Positions 24,989 through 34,473 of a stretch of 64,000 nt of DNA are shown piece after piece. Source of the DNA: GJ-E10 sp035625725 (GTDB taxonomy: Bacteria; Pseudomonadota; Gammaproteobacteria; Burkholderiales; Burkholderiaceae_F); the NCBI GenBank assembly GCA_035625725.1, contig DASPPB010000028.1, positions 1 through 64,000 of the forward strand, given 5' to 3'. A program made the translations under genes and the position numbers. A model generated the notes under the pieces. The model was not told where the DNA came from, made no database searches, and saw only the letters and a list, made by a program, of their open reading frames with translations. The stretch's first letter is position 1, and each line of letters begins with the position of its first letter.

Positions 24989-27118
24989 ATGACACACCGG
25001 CAAACGGGCGCAGAGCATCCCGGCATGAAGCGCAAAGAGGCCGACCGGCAAGAACGGGCGGATGCCGCGCAAATGGCACCCGGGGCCGCGGGCAGCATGC
25101 GCGAGCGCATTGCCGCATTGCGCGCCCAGATCGAGCGGTTCGATTACGCCTATTACGTGCTCGATGCGCCCGAGGTTCCGGACGCCGAGTACGACCGGCT
25201 GCTGCGCGAACTGCAGCAGCTCGAAGAGCGCCATCCGGAGTTTCGCTCCGCCGATTCGCCGACGCAGCGGGTGGCCGGAGCAGTTCGCTCGGACATGCTG
25301 TCGGCGGTGCACGAAGTGCCGATGCTATCGCTGAACAACGCGCTGGATGACGCGGAGGCCGAAGCGTTCGACGCGCGGGTGCGCGCCGCACTCGGCGCGA
25401 GCAAGGCGACTTACTGTTGCGAACTCAAATTCGATGGCCTTGCCATCAGCCTGAGTTATCGCGCGGGCGTGCTCGAGCGCGCCGCCACGCGCGGCGATGG
25501 CATGGTGGGTGAAGACGTGACCGACAACGTGCGCACGATCCGCAGTGTTCCGCTGCGACTGCATGCGCATGCCCCGCCCCACTTGGAGGTGCGCGGCGAG
25601 GTGCTGATGTTTCGCCGGGATTTCGAACGGCTCAATGCGATGCAGCGTGCCGCTGGCGCCAAGGAGTTTGCCAATCCGCGCAATGCGGCCGCCGGCAGCC
25701 TGCGGCAGCTCGATCCCAAGGTCACCGCGCAGCGCCGCTTGCGGTTTTTTGGCTATGGCGTGGCAAGCCTGGCTGCAGCGCCGGGCGGCGCGAAGGGTGA
25801 CGGCGAGCCGACGAGCCAGTCGGGGCTGCTCGACTGGCTGCAGGAGCTCGGGGTGCCCGTTTGCGAGCACCGGGCAGTGGTGCAGGGCATCGAGGGCATG
25901 CGCGAGTTCTTCGAGCGCATGGCGCAGCGGCGCGATGCGCTGCCCTATGAGATCGACGGGGTCGTGTTCAAGGTCGATGATCTTGCCCAGCAGCAACACA
26001 TCGGCTCGCTGGCGCGCGCACCGCGATGGGCGGTGGCGCGCAAATTTCCGCCGCGCGAGGCCCTCACAAAGCTCCTGGACATCGACGTGCAAGTGGGCCG
26101 CACGGGCGCCTTGACCCCGGTTGCGCGGCTGGCGCCGGTGGAGGTCGGCGGCGTCGTGGTAAGCAGCGCGACGCTGCACAACGAAGACGAAATTCGCCGC
26201 AAAGACATCCGCATCGGTGACACCGTGGTGGTGCGACGCGCCGGCGACGTGATACCCGAAGTCGTTTCCGTCGTTCCCGAACGGCGCCCGCGCAACGCCC
26301 GCAACTTCGTTTTTCCGACGCAGTGCCCGGTCTGCGGTTCGGCCGTCGTACGCGGTGCCGACGAGGCCATCGCGCGCTGCAGCGGCGGGCTCGTGTGTCC
26401 GGCGCAGCGCAAACAGGCGCTGTTGCACTTTGCCAGCCGCCGCGCACTCGACGTTGACGGTTTGGGCGAGAAAATCGTCGATCAGCTTGTCGATACGGGG
26501 CTGGTCACACACCCCGCCGGGCTGTTCGGACTCGATCTGGCGAAACTGGCGGCGCTCGATCGCATGGGGGAAAAATCCGCTTCCAATTTGCTGGAGGCGC
26601 TGCAGGGGGCCCGCTCGACCACGCTCGAGCGGTTTATCTTCGCGCTTGGCATCCGGCACGTTGGCGAATCGACGGCGCGAGACCTGGCCCGCCACTTTGG
26701 ACGCTTCGAGGCCTTTGCCGCCGCCGACGAGGAACAACTGCTGCGCGTGCCCGATATCGGTCCGATCGTCGCGCACTCGATCCGCCAGTTTCTCGACGAA
26801 CCGCGCAACCGGGCGGAGATCGCGGCCTTGGCGCAGAAGATTCGCATCGCGCCCGCCACCAGCGCTCAACGGGTTCAGCCGCTTTCGGGCATGAGCTTTG
26901 TTCTCACGGGTACGCTGCCGACGCTCTCGCGCGAGCAAGCGACAGAACGGATCGAAGCGGCGGGGGGCCGCGTGAGTTCCTCGGTCTCCCGCAAAACGAA
27001 CTACGTGGTCGCCGGTTCCGACCCGGGCAGCAAACGGACGAAGGCGCAGGAGTTGGAAGTCAAAGTGATCGATGAGGATGGTCTGCGGGCCTTGCTCGGC
27101 GAAGAGGGAGCACATTGA
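24989..27118 (+). CDS. ligA: NAD-dependent DNA ligase LigA
   Basis: 709 residues; the extra length over the usual 670-690 is an N-terminal stretch of about 35 residues, so a later ATG (25025 or 25070) may be the true start. Domains in order: Ia (FDYAYYVLDAPEVPDAEYD), adenylation domain with the catalytic Lys in CELKFDGLAIS (about residue 150), OB fold, four-Cys zinc finger (CPVCGS...CSGGLVC, about 447-470), helix-hairpin-helix region, and a C-terminal BRCT domain (GMSFVLTGTLPTLSREQATE to the end). It seals nicks in replication and repair. The stop overlaps the next ATG by 1 base. Confidence 0.97.
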   Translation: MTHRQTGAEHPGMKRKEADRQERADAAQMAPGAAGSMRERIAALRAQIERFDYAYYVLDAPEVPDAEYDRLLRELQQLEERHPEFRSADSPTQRVAGAVRSDMLSAVHEVPMLSLNNALDDAEAEAFDARVRAALGASKATYCCELKFDGLAISLSYRAGVLERAATRGDGMVGEDVTDNVRTIRSVPLRLHAHAPPHLEVRGEVLMFRRDFERLNAMQRAAGAKEFANPRNAAAGSLRQLDPKVTAQRRLRFFGYGVASLAAAPGGAKGDGEPTSQSGLLDWLQELGVPVCEHRAVVQGIEGMREFFERMAQRRDALPYEIDGVVFKVDDLAQQQHIGSLARAPRWAVARKFPPREALTKLLDIDVQVGRTGALTPVARLAPVEVGGVVVSSATLHNEDEIRRKDIRIGDTVVVRRAGDVIPEVVSVVPERRPRNARNFVFPTQCPVCGSAVVRGADEAIARCSGGLVCPAQRKQALLHFASRRALDVDGLGEKIVDQLVDTGLVTHPAGLFGLDLAKLAALDRMGEKSASNLLEALQGARSTTLERFIFALGIRHVGESTARDLARHFGRFEAFAAADEEQLLRVPDIGPIVAHSIRQFLDEPRNRAEIAALAQKIRIAPATSAQRVQPLSGMSFVLTGTLPTLSREQATERIEAAGGRVSSSVSRKTNYVVAGSDPGSKRTKAQELEVKVIDEDGLRALLGEEGAH

Positions 27119-27864
27119 TGTACGGCATCATTGGCGGCAGCGGACTGGCAAAACTCGCGGCGCTCGATGCGCCGCGCCGGCAGGTGATGAGAACGCCGTA
27201 CGGAGAGCCTTCCGGTGCACTCACCTTTGGGCGCCTCGCCGGCCAGGACATTGTTTTCGTTGCCCGGCACGGCTACGGCCACACGATCGCCCCGCACGAG
27301 ATCAATTACCGCGCCAACATCTGGGCGCTCAAGGAACTGCGCGTCGAGGGGATCTTTGCCCTGGCCACGGTGGGCGCCATACGGGCGGATTTGGCTCCCG
27401 GCTCGCTGGTCGTCCCGCACCAGGTGATCGATTACACGCACAGCCGGGCGTCGACATTCTTTGAGAGCGGAGTCAACGCCGTTGTAACTCACATCGATTT
27501 CACGCAACCCTACACCGAGCGACTGCGCCGGCGGCTGCTGACGGCGGCCGCTCGTGCCGGCGAAGCGGTTGTTGACGGGGCGGTCTACGCCTGTACCCAG
27601 GGCCCGAGACTGGAAACGGCTGCCGAGGTCAATCGGCTCGAACGCGACGGCGCCGATATCATCGGGATGACCGGGATGCCGGAAGCGACGCTGGCGCGCG
27701 AGGCCGAGCTCGACTACGCCTCGCTTAGCGTGGTCGTCAATCACGCCGCCGGACGAGGCGACAGCAAGACGCGGGTGGAGCTCTCCCGGCTTGGTGATGT
27801 CCTGCAGCAAACCGTGGTGCGTGCGGTTCGTGTTCTGGAAGCGGCCGTTCGAAACCCAAAATGA
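27118..27864 (+). CDS. mtnP: Methylthioadenosine/methylthioinosine phosphorylase
   Basis: 248 residues, starting at the ATG that overlaps the ligA stop (TGATG). It belongs to the PNP/MTAP family, which splits purine nucleosides with phosphate. Motifs: GIIGGSGL at the N-terminus, RHGYGHTIAPHEINYRAN (phosphate and ribose contacts), TQGPRLETAAEVNRL, and GMTGMPEATLAREAELDYA. The TGMPEA loop and short length resemble the pseudomonad methylthioinosine phosphorylase subgroup as well as MTAP; substrate preference between 5'-methylthioadenosine and 5'-methylthioinosine cannot be fixed by eye. The 3' end overlaps def by 4 bp. Confidence 0.88.
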   Translation: MYGIIGGSGLAKLAALDAPRRQVMRTPYGEPSGALTFGRLAGQDIVFVARHGYGHTIAPHEINYRANIWALKELRVEGIFALATVGAIRADLAPGSLVVPHQVIDYTHSRASTFFESGVNAVVTHIDFTQPYTERLRRRLLTAAARAGEAVVDGAVYACTQGPRLETAAEVNRLERDGADIIGMTGMPEATLAREAELDYASLSVVVNHAAGRGDSKTRVELSRLGDVLQQTVVRAVRVLEAAVRNPK

Positions 27865-28391
27865 TCCGCCCGATTCTGCGCATGGGCGATCCGCGCCTGC
27901 TGATGGTGAGCCAGCCGGTTCGCGAGTTCAACACACCCGAACTGGATTCGCTGATCGACGACATGTTCGAGACCATGCGGGCCAACGATGGTGCCGGGCT
28001 GGCTGCTCCGCAGATCGGCGAACACCTGCGCGTCGTCATTTTCGGTTTTGAGCACAACGATCGCTACCCCGAGGCGCCGTCGGTCCCGCCCACGGTACTG
28101 ATCAATCCCACGATCGAACCGCTCACCGAAGTGCTCGAGGACGGCTGGGAGGGATGTCTGTCGGTGCCAGGACTGCGGGGCATCGTGCCGCGCATCGTGC
28201 GGCTGCGCTACAGTGGATTTGACGCCCAGGGCCGACATTTTGTCCGGGAAGTTGAGGGTTTCCACGCCCGGGTTGTGCAGCACGAATGCGACCATCTCGA
28301 CGGCATCTTGTACCCTATGCGCATTCGGGATTTTCGCCGTTTCGGCTACACGGAAGTGCTGTTTCCCGATCACAAGGGCGCAGAGGACTAG
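27861..28391 (+). CDS. def: Peptide deformylase
   Basis: 176 residues. Removes the N-formyl group from nascent proteins; a metalloenzyme (Fe2+ or Zn2+). All three family motifs are present: GAGLAAPQIG (about 45-54), EGCLSVPG with the metal-binding Cys (about 95-102), and HECDHLDGILY with two metal His and the catalytic Glu (about 138-148). It overlaps the phosphorylase gene by 4 bp. It is not next to fmt, as it is in many bacteria, so it may be a second deformylase in this genome; that cannot be checked here. Confidence 0.95.
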   Translation: MIRPILRMGDPRLLMVSQPVREFNTPELDSLIDDMFETMRANDGAGLAAPQIGEHLRVVIFGFEHNDRYPEAPSVPPTVLINPTIEPLTEVLEDGWEGCLSVPGLRGIVPRIVRLRYSGFDAQGRHFVREVEGFHARVVQHECDHLDGILYPMRIRDFRRFGYTEVLFPDHKGAED

Positions 28392-28423
28392 GATTCGAAC
28401 CCCACCACAAGCGAAAAATTGCC

Positions 28424-30031
28424 ATGGACGGCGCGCAAGAGTTTGACTACGTCATCGTTGGTGGGGGTTCGGCCGGCTGCGTGCTTGCCGCTCGGCTGTC
28501 GGAGGATCCGCAGACACGCGTATGCCTGCTCGAGTGCGGCCCGCCGGACACGAGCGTGTTGATCCACGCGCCGCTTGGCTTTGCGCTCGGTGCACCCTTG
28601 GGTCTGAACGCGTGGCTATTCGAGACCGAACCGCAACCGGGACTGGACGGACGCAGGGGTTATCAGCCGCGCGGGCGCACCTTGGGCGGCAGCAGTTCCA
28701 TCAACGCGATGATCTACTGCCGGGGCCATCGCAGTGACTACGACCGCTGGGCAGAACTGGGCAACCCGGGTTGGGATTACAAGAGCGTTTTGCCGCTTTT
28801 TCGGCGTGCCGAGAACAGTGAGTGTACGGGCGCCAACGAGTATCGAGGAGCGGGTGGGCCGCTCAACGTCACCTTCTTGCGCAGTCCGAGTGCGCTCAAT
28901 CAGGCCTTTCTGCAGGCGTGCGAAACCGTAGGCATCGCAGGCACGGCCGATTACAACGGCGCGCAGCAAGAGGGCTGCTGGCCCGTTCAGGTAACGCAAA
29001 GGGCGGGCGAGCGCTGCAGCGCCGCCAAAGGCTACCTCACGCCAAACCGGGGGCGATCGAACTTAACCGTGCTCACGCATGCGCTGGCCACGAAGATCGA
29101 ATTCGCGGGGCGGCGCGCCACCGGAGTGCGCGTGGTAATCGGAGGTCGGGAGCGCCTGCTCAACGCGCGGCGCGAACTCATTTTGAGCGCCGGGGCGTAC
29201 GGATCGCCGCAGCTGCTCATGCTCTCCGGTGTGGGGCGCGGCGCGCAACTGCAGGCGCTCGGGATTCCCGTCGTGCACCCGCTTGCGGGCGTTGGCCAGA
29301 ATCTGCAGGACCACATCAATGCCACGCTCATCTGGCGTACGCATCGCTCCGATGACACCCTCGGATTGTCGATGGCGGGCCTATCGCGCATCGTGCGCGG
29401 CATCTTTGAATGGCGCCGGCATCGCACGGGGGTCATCACCACGAATGTGGCCGAATCGGGCGCGTTTTTGCGCACGCGTCCGGAACTGGTTGCGCCCGAC
29501 GTCGAACTGCTGTTCGTCGTGGGCATCGTCGATGACCACACGCGCAAAAGGCACCTCGGCCACGGCTTCAGTCTGCACGTGACGCTGCTGCACCCCAAAA
29601 GCCGAGGAGAGGTTGACCTCGCAAGCACCGATCCGCGCGCGCCGCTGCGAATCGATCCGCGCTACTTTAGTGACCCCGAGGACATGGGGACAATGATCGC
29701 CGGCGTTCGTCGTGCGCTGCAAATCGTGAACGCGGCGCCGCTGGACCATGCCCGCGGAAAGATGCTCTATCCGTTTGATGACGGGGACGCCAAGGCGATC
29801 GAGCGTTCGATCCGTCGCTCGTCCGACACCGAGTACCACCCGTGCGGCACGTGCCGCATGGGGCCCGCGACCGACCCGATGAACGTCGTCGGTCCCGATT
29901 TGCGTGTGCACGGAATCGAGGCACTGCGTGTTGTCGATGCCTCAGTGATGCCCGACCTCGTCGGCGGAAACACCAACGCGCCCACAATCATGATCGCGGA
30001 GAAGGCTGCGGATTTGATTCGCGGCGCCTAG
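28424..30031 (+). CDS. GMC-family FAD oxidoreductase (choline/alcohol dehydrogenase type)
   Basis: 535 residues from the ATG at 28424 (MDGAQEFDYVIVGGG), 32 bp after def. FAD-binding GGGSAGCVLAARL at the N-terminus, GMC signature 1 around RGRTLGGSSSINAMIYCRG (about 83-101), signature 2 around LSAGAYGSPQLLMLSG (about 252-267), and the C-terminal block HPCGTCRMG and VVDASVMPDLVGGNTNAPT with the active-site His and Asn. The family oxidises alcohols; it resembles choline dehydrogenase and AlkJ-like alcohol dehydrogenases. No betaine or alkane genes lie nearby, so substrate is unknown. Confidence 0.9.
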   Translation: MDGAQEFDYVIVGGGSAGCVLAARLSEDPQTRVCLLECGPPDTSVLIHAPLGFALGAPLGLNAWLFETEPQPGLDGRRGYQPRGRTLGGSSSINAMIYCRGHRSDYDRWAELGNPGWDYKSVLPLFRRAENSECTGANEYRGAGGPLNVTFLRSPSALNQAFLQACETVGIAGTADYNGAQQEGCWPVQVTQRAGERCSAAKGYLTPNRGRSNLTVLTHALATKIEFAGRRATGVRVVIGGRERLLNARRELILSAGAYGSPQLLMLSGVGRGAQLQALGIPVVHPLAGVGQNLQDHINATLIWRTHRSDDTLGLSMAGLSRIVRGIFEWRRHRTGVITTNVAESGAFLRTRPELVAPDVELLFVVGIVDDHTRKRHLGHGFSLHVTLLHPKSRGEVDLASTDPRAPLRIDPRYFSDPEDMGTMIAGVRRALQIVNAAPLDHARGKMLYPFDDGDAKAIERSIRRSSDTEYHPCGTCRMGPATDPMNVVGPDLRVHGIEALRVVDASVMPDLVGGNTNAPTIMIAEKAADLIRGA

Positions 30032-30076
30032 CGGGCGGCGCGTTTGCCGGGCGTGTCCTACGCGCGCGCGGGCGCT

Positions 30077-30433
30077 CTAGATGCGTTTGACGGCGGTTGG
30101 TGTGCCCCCGCGCAGCGCCGGCCGGTGGGCGGCGCTCTCCATGGCGGCGGCAAGAACACGCGTGCGCGCCTCGGGCTGCGCATCGATCAGGCGCGTCACC
30201 CACGATGAAGGCACATCCCGATACCGGCGACGGTCCGGACGGTAAGCGGGTTCGCGCCAACCTTGCTCGAGCAGCCAGCGCCACAGATCGTCACTCAATC
30301 CGGCCTGAACCATCATTCGAATGTCCCCCGAAACGATGGGCGCACCAATCGCCGGTTTGGGGGTGCGTCGTGGCACAGCTCGCTCCTTGCGCGTGCGTAT
30401 AAAGTCACGAACTCGGGTACGAAGCGATGCCAT
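30077..30433 (-). CDS. Small hypothetical protein
   Basis: 118 residues from the ATG at 30433, with a strong AAGGAGG about a dozen bases upstream. It is very basic at the N-terminus (MASLRTRVRDFIRTRKERA) with no signal peptide or membrane span. The centre has a Trp-rich segment, SDDLWRWLLEQGWREPAYRP, followed by YRDVPSSWVTRLIDA. I do not recognise the family; the good ribosome binding site and ordinary codon use make it a likely real gene. It is convergent with the GMC gene. The 290 bp between it and the glnD end holds nothing I can identify. Confidence 0.65.
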   Translation of the reverse strand: MASLRTRVRDFIRTRKERAVPRRTPKPAIGAPIVSGDIRMMVQAGLSDDLWRWLLEQGWREPAYRPDRRRYRDVPSSWVTRLIDAQPEARTRVLAAAMESAAHRPALRGGTPTAVKRI

Positions 30434-30725
30434 CACGACGGATTGCCTCCTTGTGCTGTTTTGAGCGGGATCGACGCACGACCCCGACGATCCAGTGCGG
30501 CATATATTTTCGGTCCATCGTAGTCCCGAAAGCCGCGGTGGCGCACGGTGTAATCTTTATCGATGATGACTTGGCGCAAAAGCCCGATTACCGTTTGCAT
30601 CCTTGGTCTTTCGATCGCTTAAGTCGCAAGCGCTGCGCCGCCAGAGGGCCGCGGCGCTGCGCAAACTCGCCGATGCTTCGGGTTCCTGCCCCCGGGGGGG
30701 CGGCGGCCGCAACGTGTCCGACGCG

Positions 30726-33326
30726 CTATTCGGGCGCAAGCGCCTGCAGCAGCTCCGTCTCCAGCTGAATCTGTTCGCGCGCGTCGGCCAGCGCCTGGCC
30801 GTCGATGAGAAAGACGTCCTCGACACGCTCGCCGAGCGTGAGGATTTTGGCGGTGAGCACATTGACGCCGTGACGCGCAAGCACGCGGGCGACGGAGTAC
30901 AGCAAACCGACTCGGTCGGTTGCGACCAGGGCGAGCATGAAGCGATTGCCGGTCTCGTCGGGTTGCAGGTGCACGGCTGGGGCGACGGGAAAATGGCGCG
31001 AGTGGCGCGAGACCCGTCCCTTGGCCGGTGGCGGCAGTTCGCCCCGGTTGGAGATCCAGGCGGTGAGCTCGGTTTCCACGCTCTCGAGCATGGAGCGGAA
31101 ATGCCCACCGCGACCGTTATCGCTGATGACGAAGGTATCCAGAGCGTAGCCGTGACGGGTCGTGTGAATTTTGGCGTCGAGCACGCTCAGGCGTCGACTG
31201 TCGAAGAATCCGCACACGCGCATGAACAGGTCCTTCTGGTCACGCAAATACACCAGTACTTCCAGACCCTCGCCGGCCGGCGCCAAGCGCGTGCGCACGA
31301 TGGGACGGTCCGTGCGCACGTGCACGAGAAGGCAGCGGGCGTGCCAGGCAATGTCGGAGGCCGAGTGGCGCAGAAAGTACACGACGTCCAGCTCTCGCCA
31401 GAGCGGCTCGTGGGCCGTTGGCGACAGGCCGTAGAGCTGCAAGATGCGCAGCGATTCGCGTTTGCGCCCTTCGAGCTCGGCGTCCGCCCCCAGGGACTGG
31501 CCCCCGAGCGCGCGTCGGGTTCGTCGAAACAAATCCTCGAGCAGCCGGCCTTTCCAGGCGTTCCACACCTTCGGGCTGGTTCCGCGAATATCGGCAACCG
31601 TCAGCAGGTACAGCGCGACCAGGCGCCGATCCGAACCCACCAGTCTGCGAAACCGCTCGATCACGCTCGGGTCGGCGATGTCTTGCTTTTGGGCGACCTG
31701 CGACATCGTCAGATGGTGCTCGACCAGGAAGACAACGAGGTCCGAGTCGGTGCGCGCAATCTGGTGCGCGCGGCAAAAGCGCCGGGCCTCGGCCGCGCCG
31801 GCCCGGCTGTGATCGACTCCGCGACCCTTGGCGATATCGTGAAATAGCGCCGCCAAAAGCAACAGCCACGGCCGGTCGAAATCCGCGATGAGCTGACTGC
31901 ACAGGGGGTACTCGTGCGCGTACTCGCTCGCGCTGAACCGACGCAAGTTGCGCACCACCATGAGGATGTGCTGGTCGACCGTGTATACGTGGAACAAATC
32001 GTGCTGCATTTGGCAGACGATGCGCCGGAAAACCGGGAGGTAACCCCCGAGCACGGACCACTGGTTCATCAGGCGCAAAGTGTGCAAAACCCCCCGGCTT
32101 TGCTGCAAGATGGCCAGAAAGGTCGCGCGGTTCTCGGGCGCGCGCCGAAACGCGGCATCCATCCGATTGCGCGCGTTCCAGATCGCGCGCAAAAGCCTCG
32201 GCGTCATTCCCTTGAGTTCCGAATGCTGCTCCAGCATCAGGAAGGCACGCAAAATCTCGTTGGGATCGCGCTCGACCACCGCGTCATCGACGATGTCCAG
32301 ACGTTCGGCGCGCACACTGAAGGAGGAATCGATTCGCGAGCTTTCGCTGGCGGCATCCGGGTAGAGGCGCTGCTCGATGCTCAGCAACACCAACGTATTG
32401 AGTTGTACGACCATCTTGGCCGCGTGATAGTAGGTCTGCATCAGCACTTCGCTGGCGCGACGACTCGATGTGCCGGCGATACCAAATGCGCTGGCCAGAA
32501 GATGCTGCAGATCGAAGACCAGGCGATCCTCTCTGCGCCGCGCGACGATGTGCAGGCGCGCCCGGATCTGCTTTAAATGCCGCTCGGTTTGCTTGATCTG
32601 CCGGCCTTCGGCAGCGGTCAAAAGCCCGCTGTGCGCCATTTCGTCCCAGGTCGCGCCCAGTCCTGCGGCTTGCGATACCCACAGCAGGATCTGCAGATCG
32701 CGCAGGCCGCCGGGACTTTCCTTGCAGTTGGGCTCCAGGGAATAGGGCGTATCCTCGTACTTTGTATGGCGCTGCTGTTGCTCGAGGAGCTTGGCCCGCA
32801 AAAAGGCGCGCGCATCGAGCACCTCGCGCAGGCAGCCGCGAAACGCCAGAAAGCCGGTGCGCGGCCCGCAGATGCGTCGGCTTTCGAGCAGCGACGTCAT
32901 TACCGTGGCGTCCTGGCTTGCCTGCTGGCCGCACTCGGGAGCCGTTCGGACCGCATGACCGATGGCCAGCCCCATGTCCCAGAGCAGTTGGATCAAGGTG
33001 GCGATGCGGCCTTGCTGCTCGGTGTCGGGTGCGCTGCCCGGAACGATGAGCAGATCAACGTCCGAGTACGGGAAGAGCTCGCCGCGCCCGTAGCCGCCCA
33101 CCGCAACCAGCGTGGCAAAGCGCGCAACGTTCGTGTGCTCGGCGGCGCGCCGCACATAGCGGTCGGTCAAATTCGACAGGCCGCAGAGCAGCCGGCGGAC
33201 CGGAGCGCCCTTTTCAAACGTTGCGATGAGCGCTTGGCGCTCGGCAACATAGGCTTCGCGCAGGTCGCGCGCAAAATTCGCGCTCGGCGTTACGGACTTT
33301 TCGGCGAGCGCTGTGGCTACAACCAT
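30726..33326 (-). CDS. glnD: Bifunctional [protein-PII] uridylyltransferase / uridylyl-removing enzyme
   Basis: 866 residues from the ATG at 33326, which overlaps the map stop (TGATG). GlnD senses glutamine and adds or removes UMP on PII proteins, setting nitrogen control. Domains in order: nucleotidyltransferase with VAVGGYGRGELFPYSDVDLL (about 80-100), a GlnE-like helical region (YEDTPYSLEPNCKESPGGLRD), an HD domain with LLAALFHDIAKGRGVDHS (about 460-477), and two C-terminal ACT domains (about 680-760 and 790-866, e.g. ALVATDRVGLLYSVARVLAR). All elements are intact. Confidence 0.96.
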   Translation of the reverse strand: MVVATALAEKSVTPSANFARDLREAYVAERQALIATFEKGAPVRRLLCGLSNLTDRYVRRAAEHTNVARFATLVAVGGYGRGELFPYSDVDLLIVPGSAPDTEQQGRIATLIQLLWDMGLAIGHAVRTAPECGQQASQDATVMTSLLESRRICGPRTGFLAFRGCLREVLDARAFLRAKLLEQQQRHTKYEDTPYSLEPNCKESPGGLRDLQILLWVSQAAGLGATWDEMAHSGLLTAAEGRQIKQTERHLKQIRARLHIVARRREDRLVFDLQHLLASAFGIAGTSSRRASEVLMQTYYHAAKMVVQLNTLVLLSIEQRLYPDAASESSRIDSSFSVRAERLDIVDDAVVERDPNEILRAFLMLEQHSELKGMTPRLLRAIWNARNRMDAAFRRAPENRATFLAILQQSRGVLHTLRLMNQWSVLGGYLPVFRRIVCQMQHDLFHVYTVDQHILMVVRNLRRFSASEYAHEYPLCSQLIADFDRPWLLLLAALFHDIAKGRGVDHSRAGAAEARRFCRAHQIARTDSDLVVFLVEHHLTMSQVAQKQDIADPSVIERFRRLVGSDRRLVALYLLTVADIRGTSPKVWNAWKGRLLEDLFRRTRRALGGQSLGADAELEGRKRESLRILQLYGLSPTAHEPLWRELDVVYFLRHSASDIAWHARCLLVHVRTDRPIVRTRLAPAGEGLEVLVYLRDQKDLFMRVCGFFDSRRLSVLDAKIHTTRHGYALDTFVISDNGRGGHFRSMLESVETELTAWISNRGELPPPAKGRVSRHSRHFPVAPAVHLQPDETGNRFMLALVATDRVGLLYSVARVLARHGVNVLTAKILTLGERVEDVFLIDGQALADAREQIQLETELLQALAPE

Positions 33327-34174
33327 CAAACGACCGCCACGCTCTGCGGCGCAGGCGCGGAGGCCGTCGCATACTGCGTGACGAACGCCGGCGGAGGTGG
33401 CGCCCCCGCCGACAGGGTCAAAACCTCGAATCCCGCGGGCGTCACCAAAATGGTGTGTTCCCACTGCGCCGACAGACTGTGGTCCTTCGTCACGATCGTC
33501 CAGCCGTCGGCCATCTCGCGAATCTCGCGGCGCCCGGCGTTAATCATTGGCTCGATTGTGAACGTCATCCCGGGAACCAGGGGCTCGAGCGTTGCGGGCT
33601 TGCCGTAGTGCAGAACTTGCGGCTCTTCGTGAAAGCGTCGCCCGATTCCGTGTCCGCAGAATTCCCGCACCACGCTGTAGCCGTTACGCTCGGCGTGCGC
33701 CTGAATCGCCGCACCAATGTCACCCAAAAATCCGCCGGGCCGCACGGCCAAGATCCCCAGCCACATGCACTCGTAGGTCACCTCGCACAATCGTCGCGCG
33801 GCCACCGATGGCTCGCCGACCAGGAACATCCGGCTCGTGTCCCCGTGCCAGCCATCCTTGATCACCGTTATGTCGAGATTCACGATGTCGCCGCTTTTGA
33901 GCACTCGCGCGCCCGGTATGCCGTGGCAGACCTGGTGATTGACCGAGGCGCAAATCGACTTGGGAAACGGTTTATAGCCCGGCGGCGCGTAGTGCAAAGG
34001 CGCCGGGACGCATCCTTGCACATCGACCATATATTCGTGGCACAGGCGGTCGAGCTCGCCGGTCGTCACCCCCGGGACCACATGGGGAGTAATGAAGTCG
34101 AGGACCTCCCCCGCCAGCCTTCCGGCAATGCGCATGCCGTCGATTTCGGTAGCGGTCTTGATGGTGGCAGGCAT
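33326..34174 (-). CDS. map: Methionine aminopeptidase type I
   Basis: 282 residues from MPATIKTATEIDGMRIAGRL at 34174. It removes the initiator Met. Metal ligands: the two Asp in LDITVIKDGWHGDTSRMF (about 98-115), His in GHGIGRRFHEEPQVL, Glu in GMTFTIEPMIN and Glu in AQWEHTILVT; His in CHGIPGARVL is the substrate-binding one. The last ~25 residues (Pro/Ala/Ser-rich) extend past the usual family end. It is divergent from rpsB, the classic arrangement, and overlaps glnD by 1 base at its 3' end. Confidence 0.95.
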   Translation of the reverse strand: MPATIKTATEIDGMRIAGRLAGEVLDFITPHVVPGVTTGELDRLCHEYMVDVQGCVPAPLHYAPPGYKPFPKSICASVNHQVCHGIPGARVLKSGDIVNLDITVIKDGWHGDTSRMFLVGEPSVAARRLCEVTYECMWLGILAVRPGGFLGDIGAAIQAHAERNGYSVVREFCGHGIGRRFHEEPQVLHYGKPATLEPLVPGMTFTIEPMINAGRREIREMADGWTIVTKDHSLSAQWEHTILVTPAGFEVLTLSAGAPPPPAFVTQYATASAPAPQSVAVV

Positions 34175-34473
34175 GTGTTTCTGGACGTGGGCTGCGGCCT
34201 GAGGGGGTCGCACCGTGGGTGTGCGCTGCGACGTCGGCCTAAGAGCGTTATACTATAAAGCTTGACCGTGCAGATGGGGTTCGCGCAGGCGTTCTCCCCG
34301 GTTTCTTGCAGGGATTACCCCTCAGGAATGCATGGTGAATCGCGCGCACCGCAGCCAAGGTGCCGAGGTCCGGGAGTGTCGGGCGCAAGCCGTGCGAATC
34401 GCACGATGCGCGTCTAACAGCGGCCGGACCTGGGACTCGGCGGTTGCGCAAGAACCAACCTTGGAGATTGCAA
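34175..34473. promoter_or_regulatory. map / rpsB divergent promoter region and rpsB leader
   Basis: 299 bp. TATACT and TATAAA overlap at 34249-34259 and are the most promoter-like sequence, readable as -10 boxes on either strand, though no good -35 is evident. The rpsB side would then have a leader of about 200 nt. In it, CGTGCG (34391-34396) and CGCACG (34400-34405) form a tight hairpin. Ribosomal protein S2 represses its own operon through the rpsB leader in E. coli, so a similar control is plausible here but not shown. Confidence 0.4.

Noticed and set aside
25325..27115. 596-codon open frame antisense to ligA
   Set aside because: Mirror of a GC-rich true gene; no recognisable motif, and ligA is intact on the plus strand.
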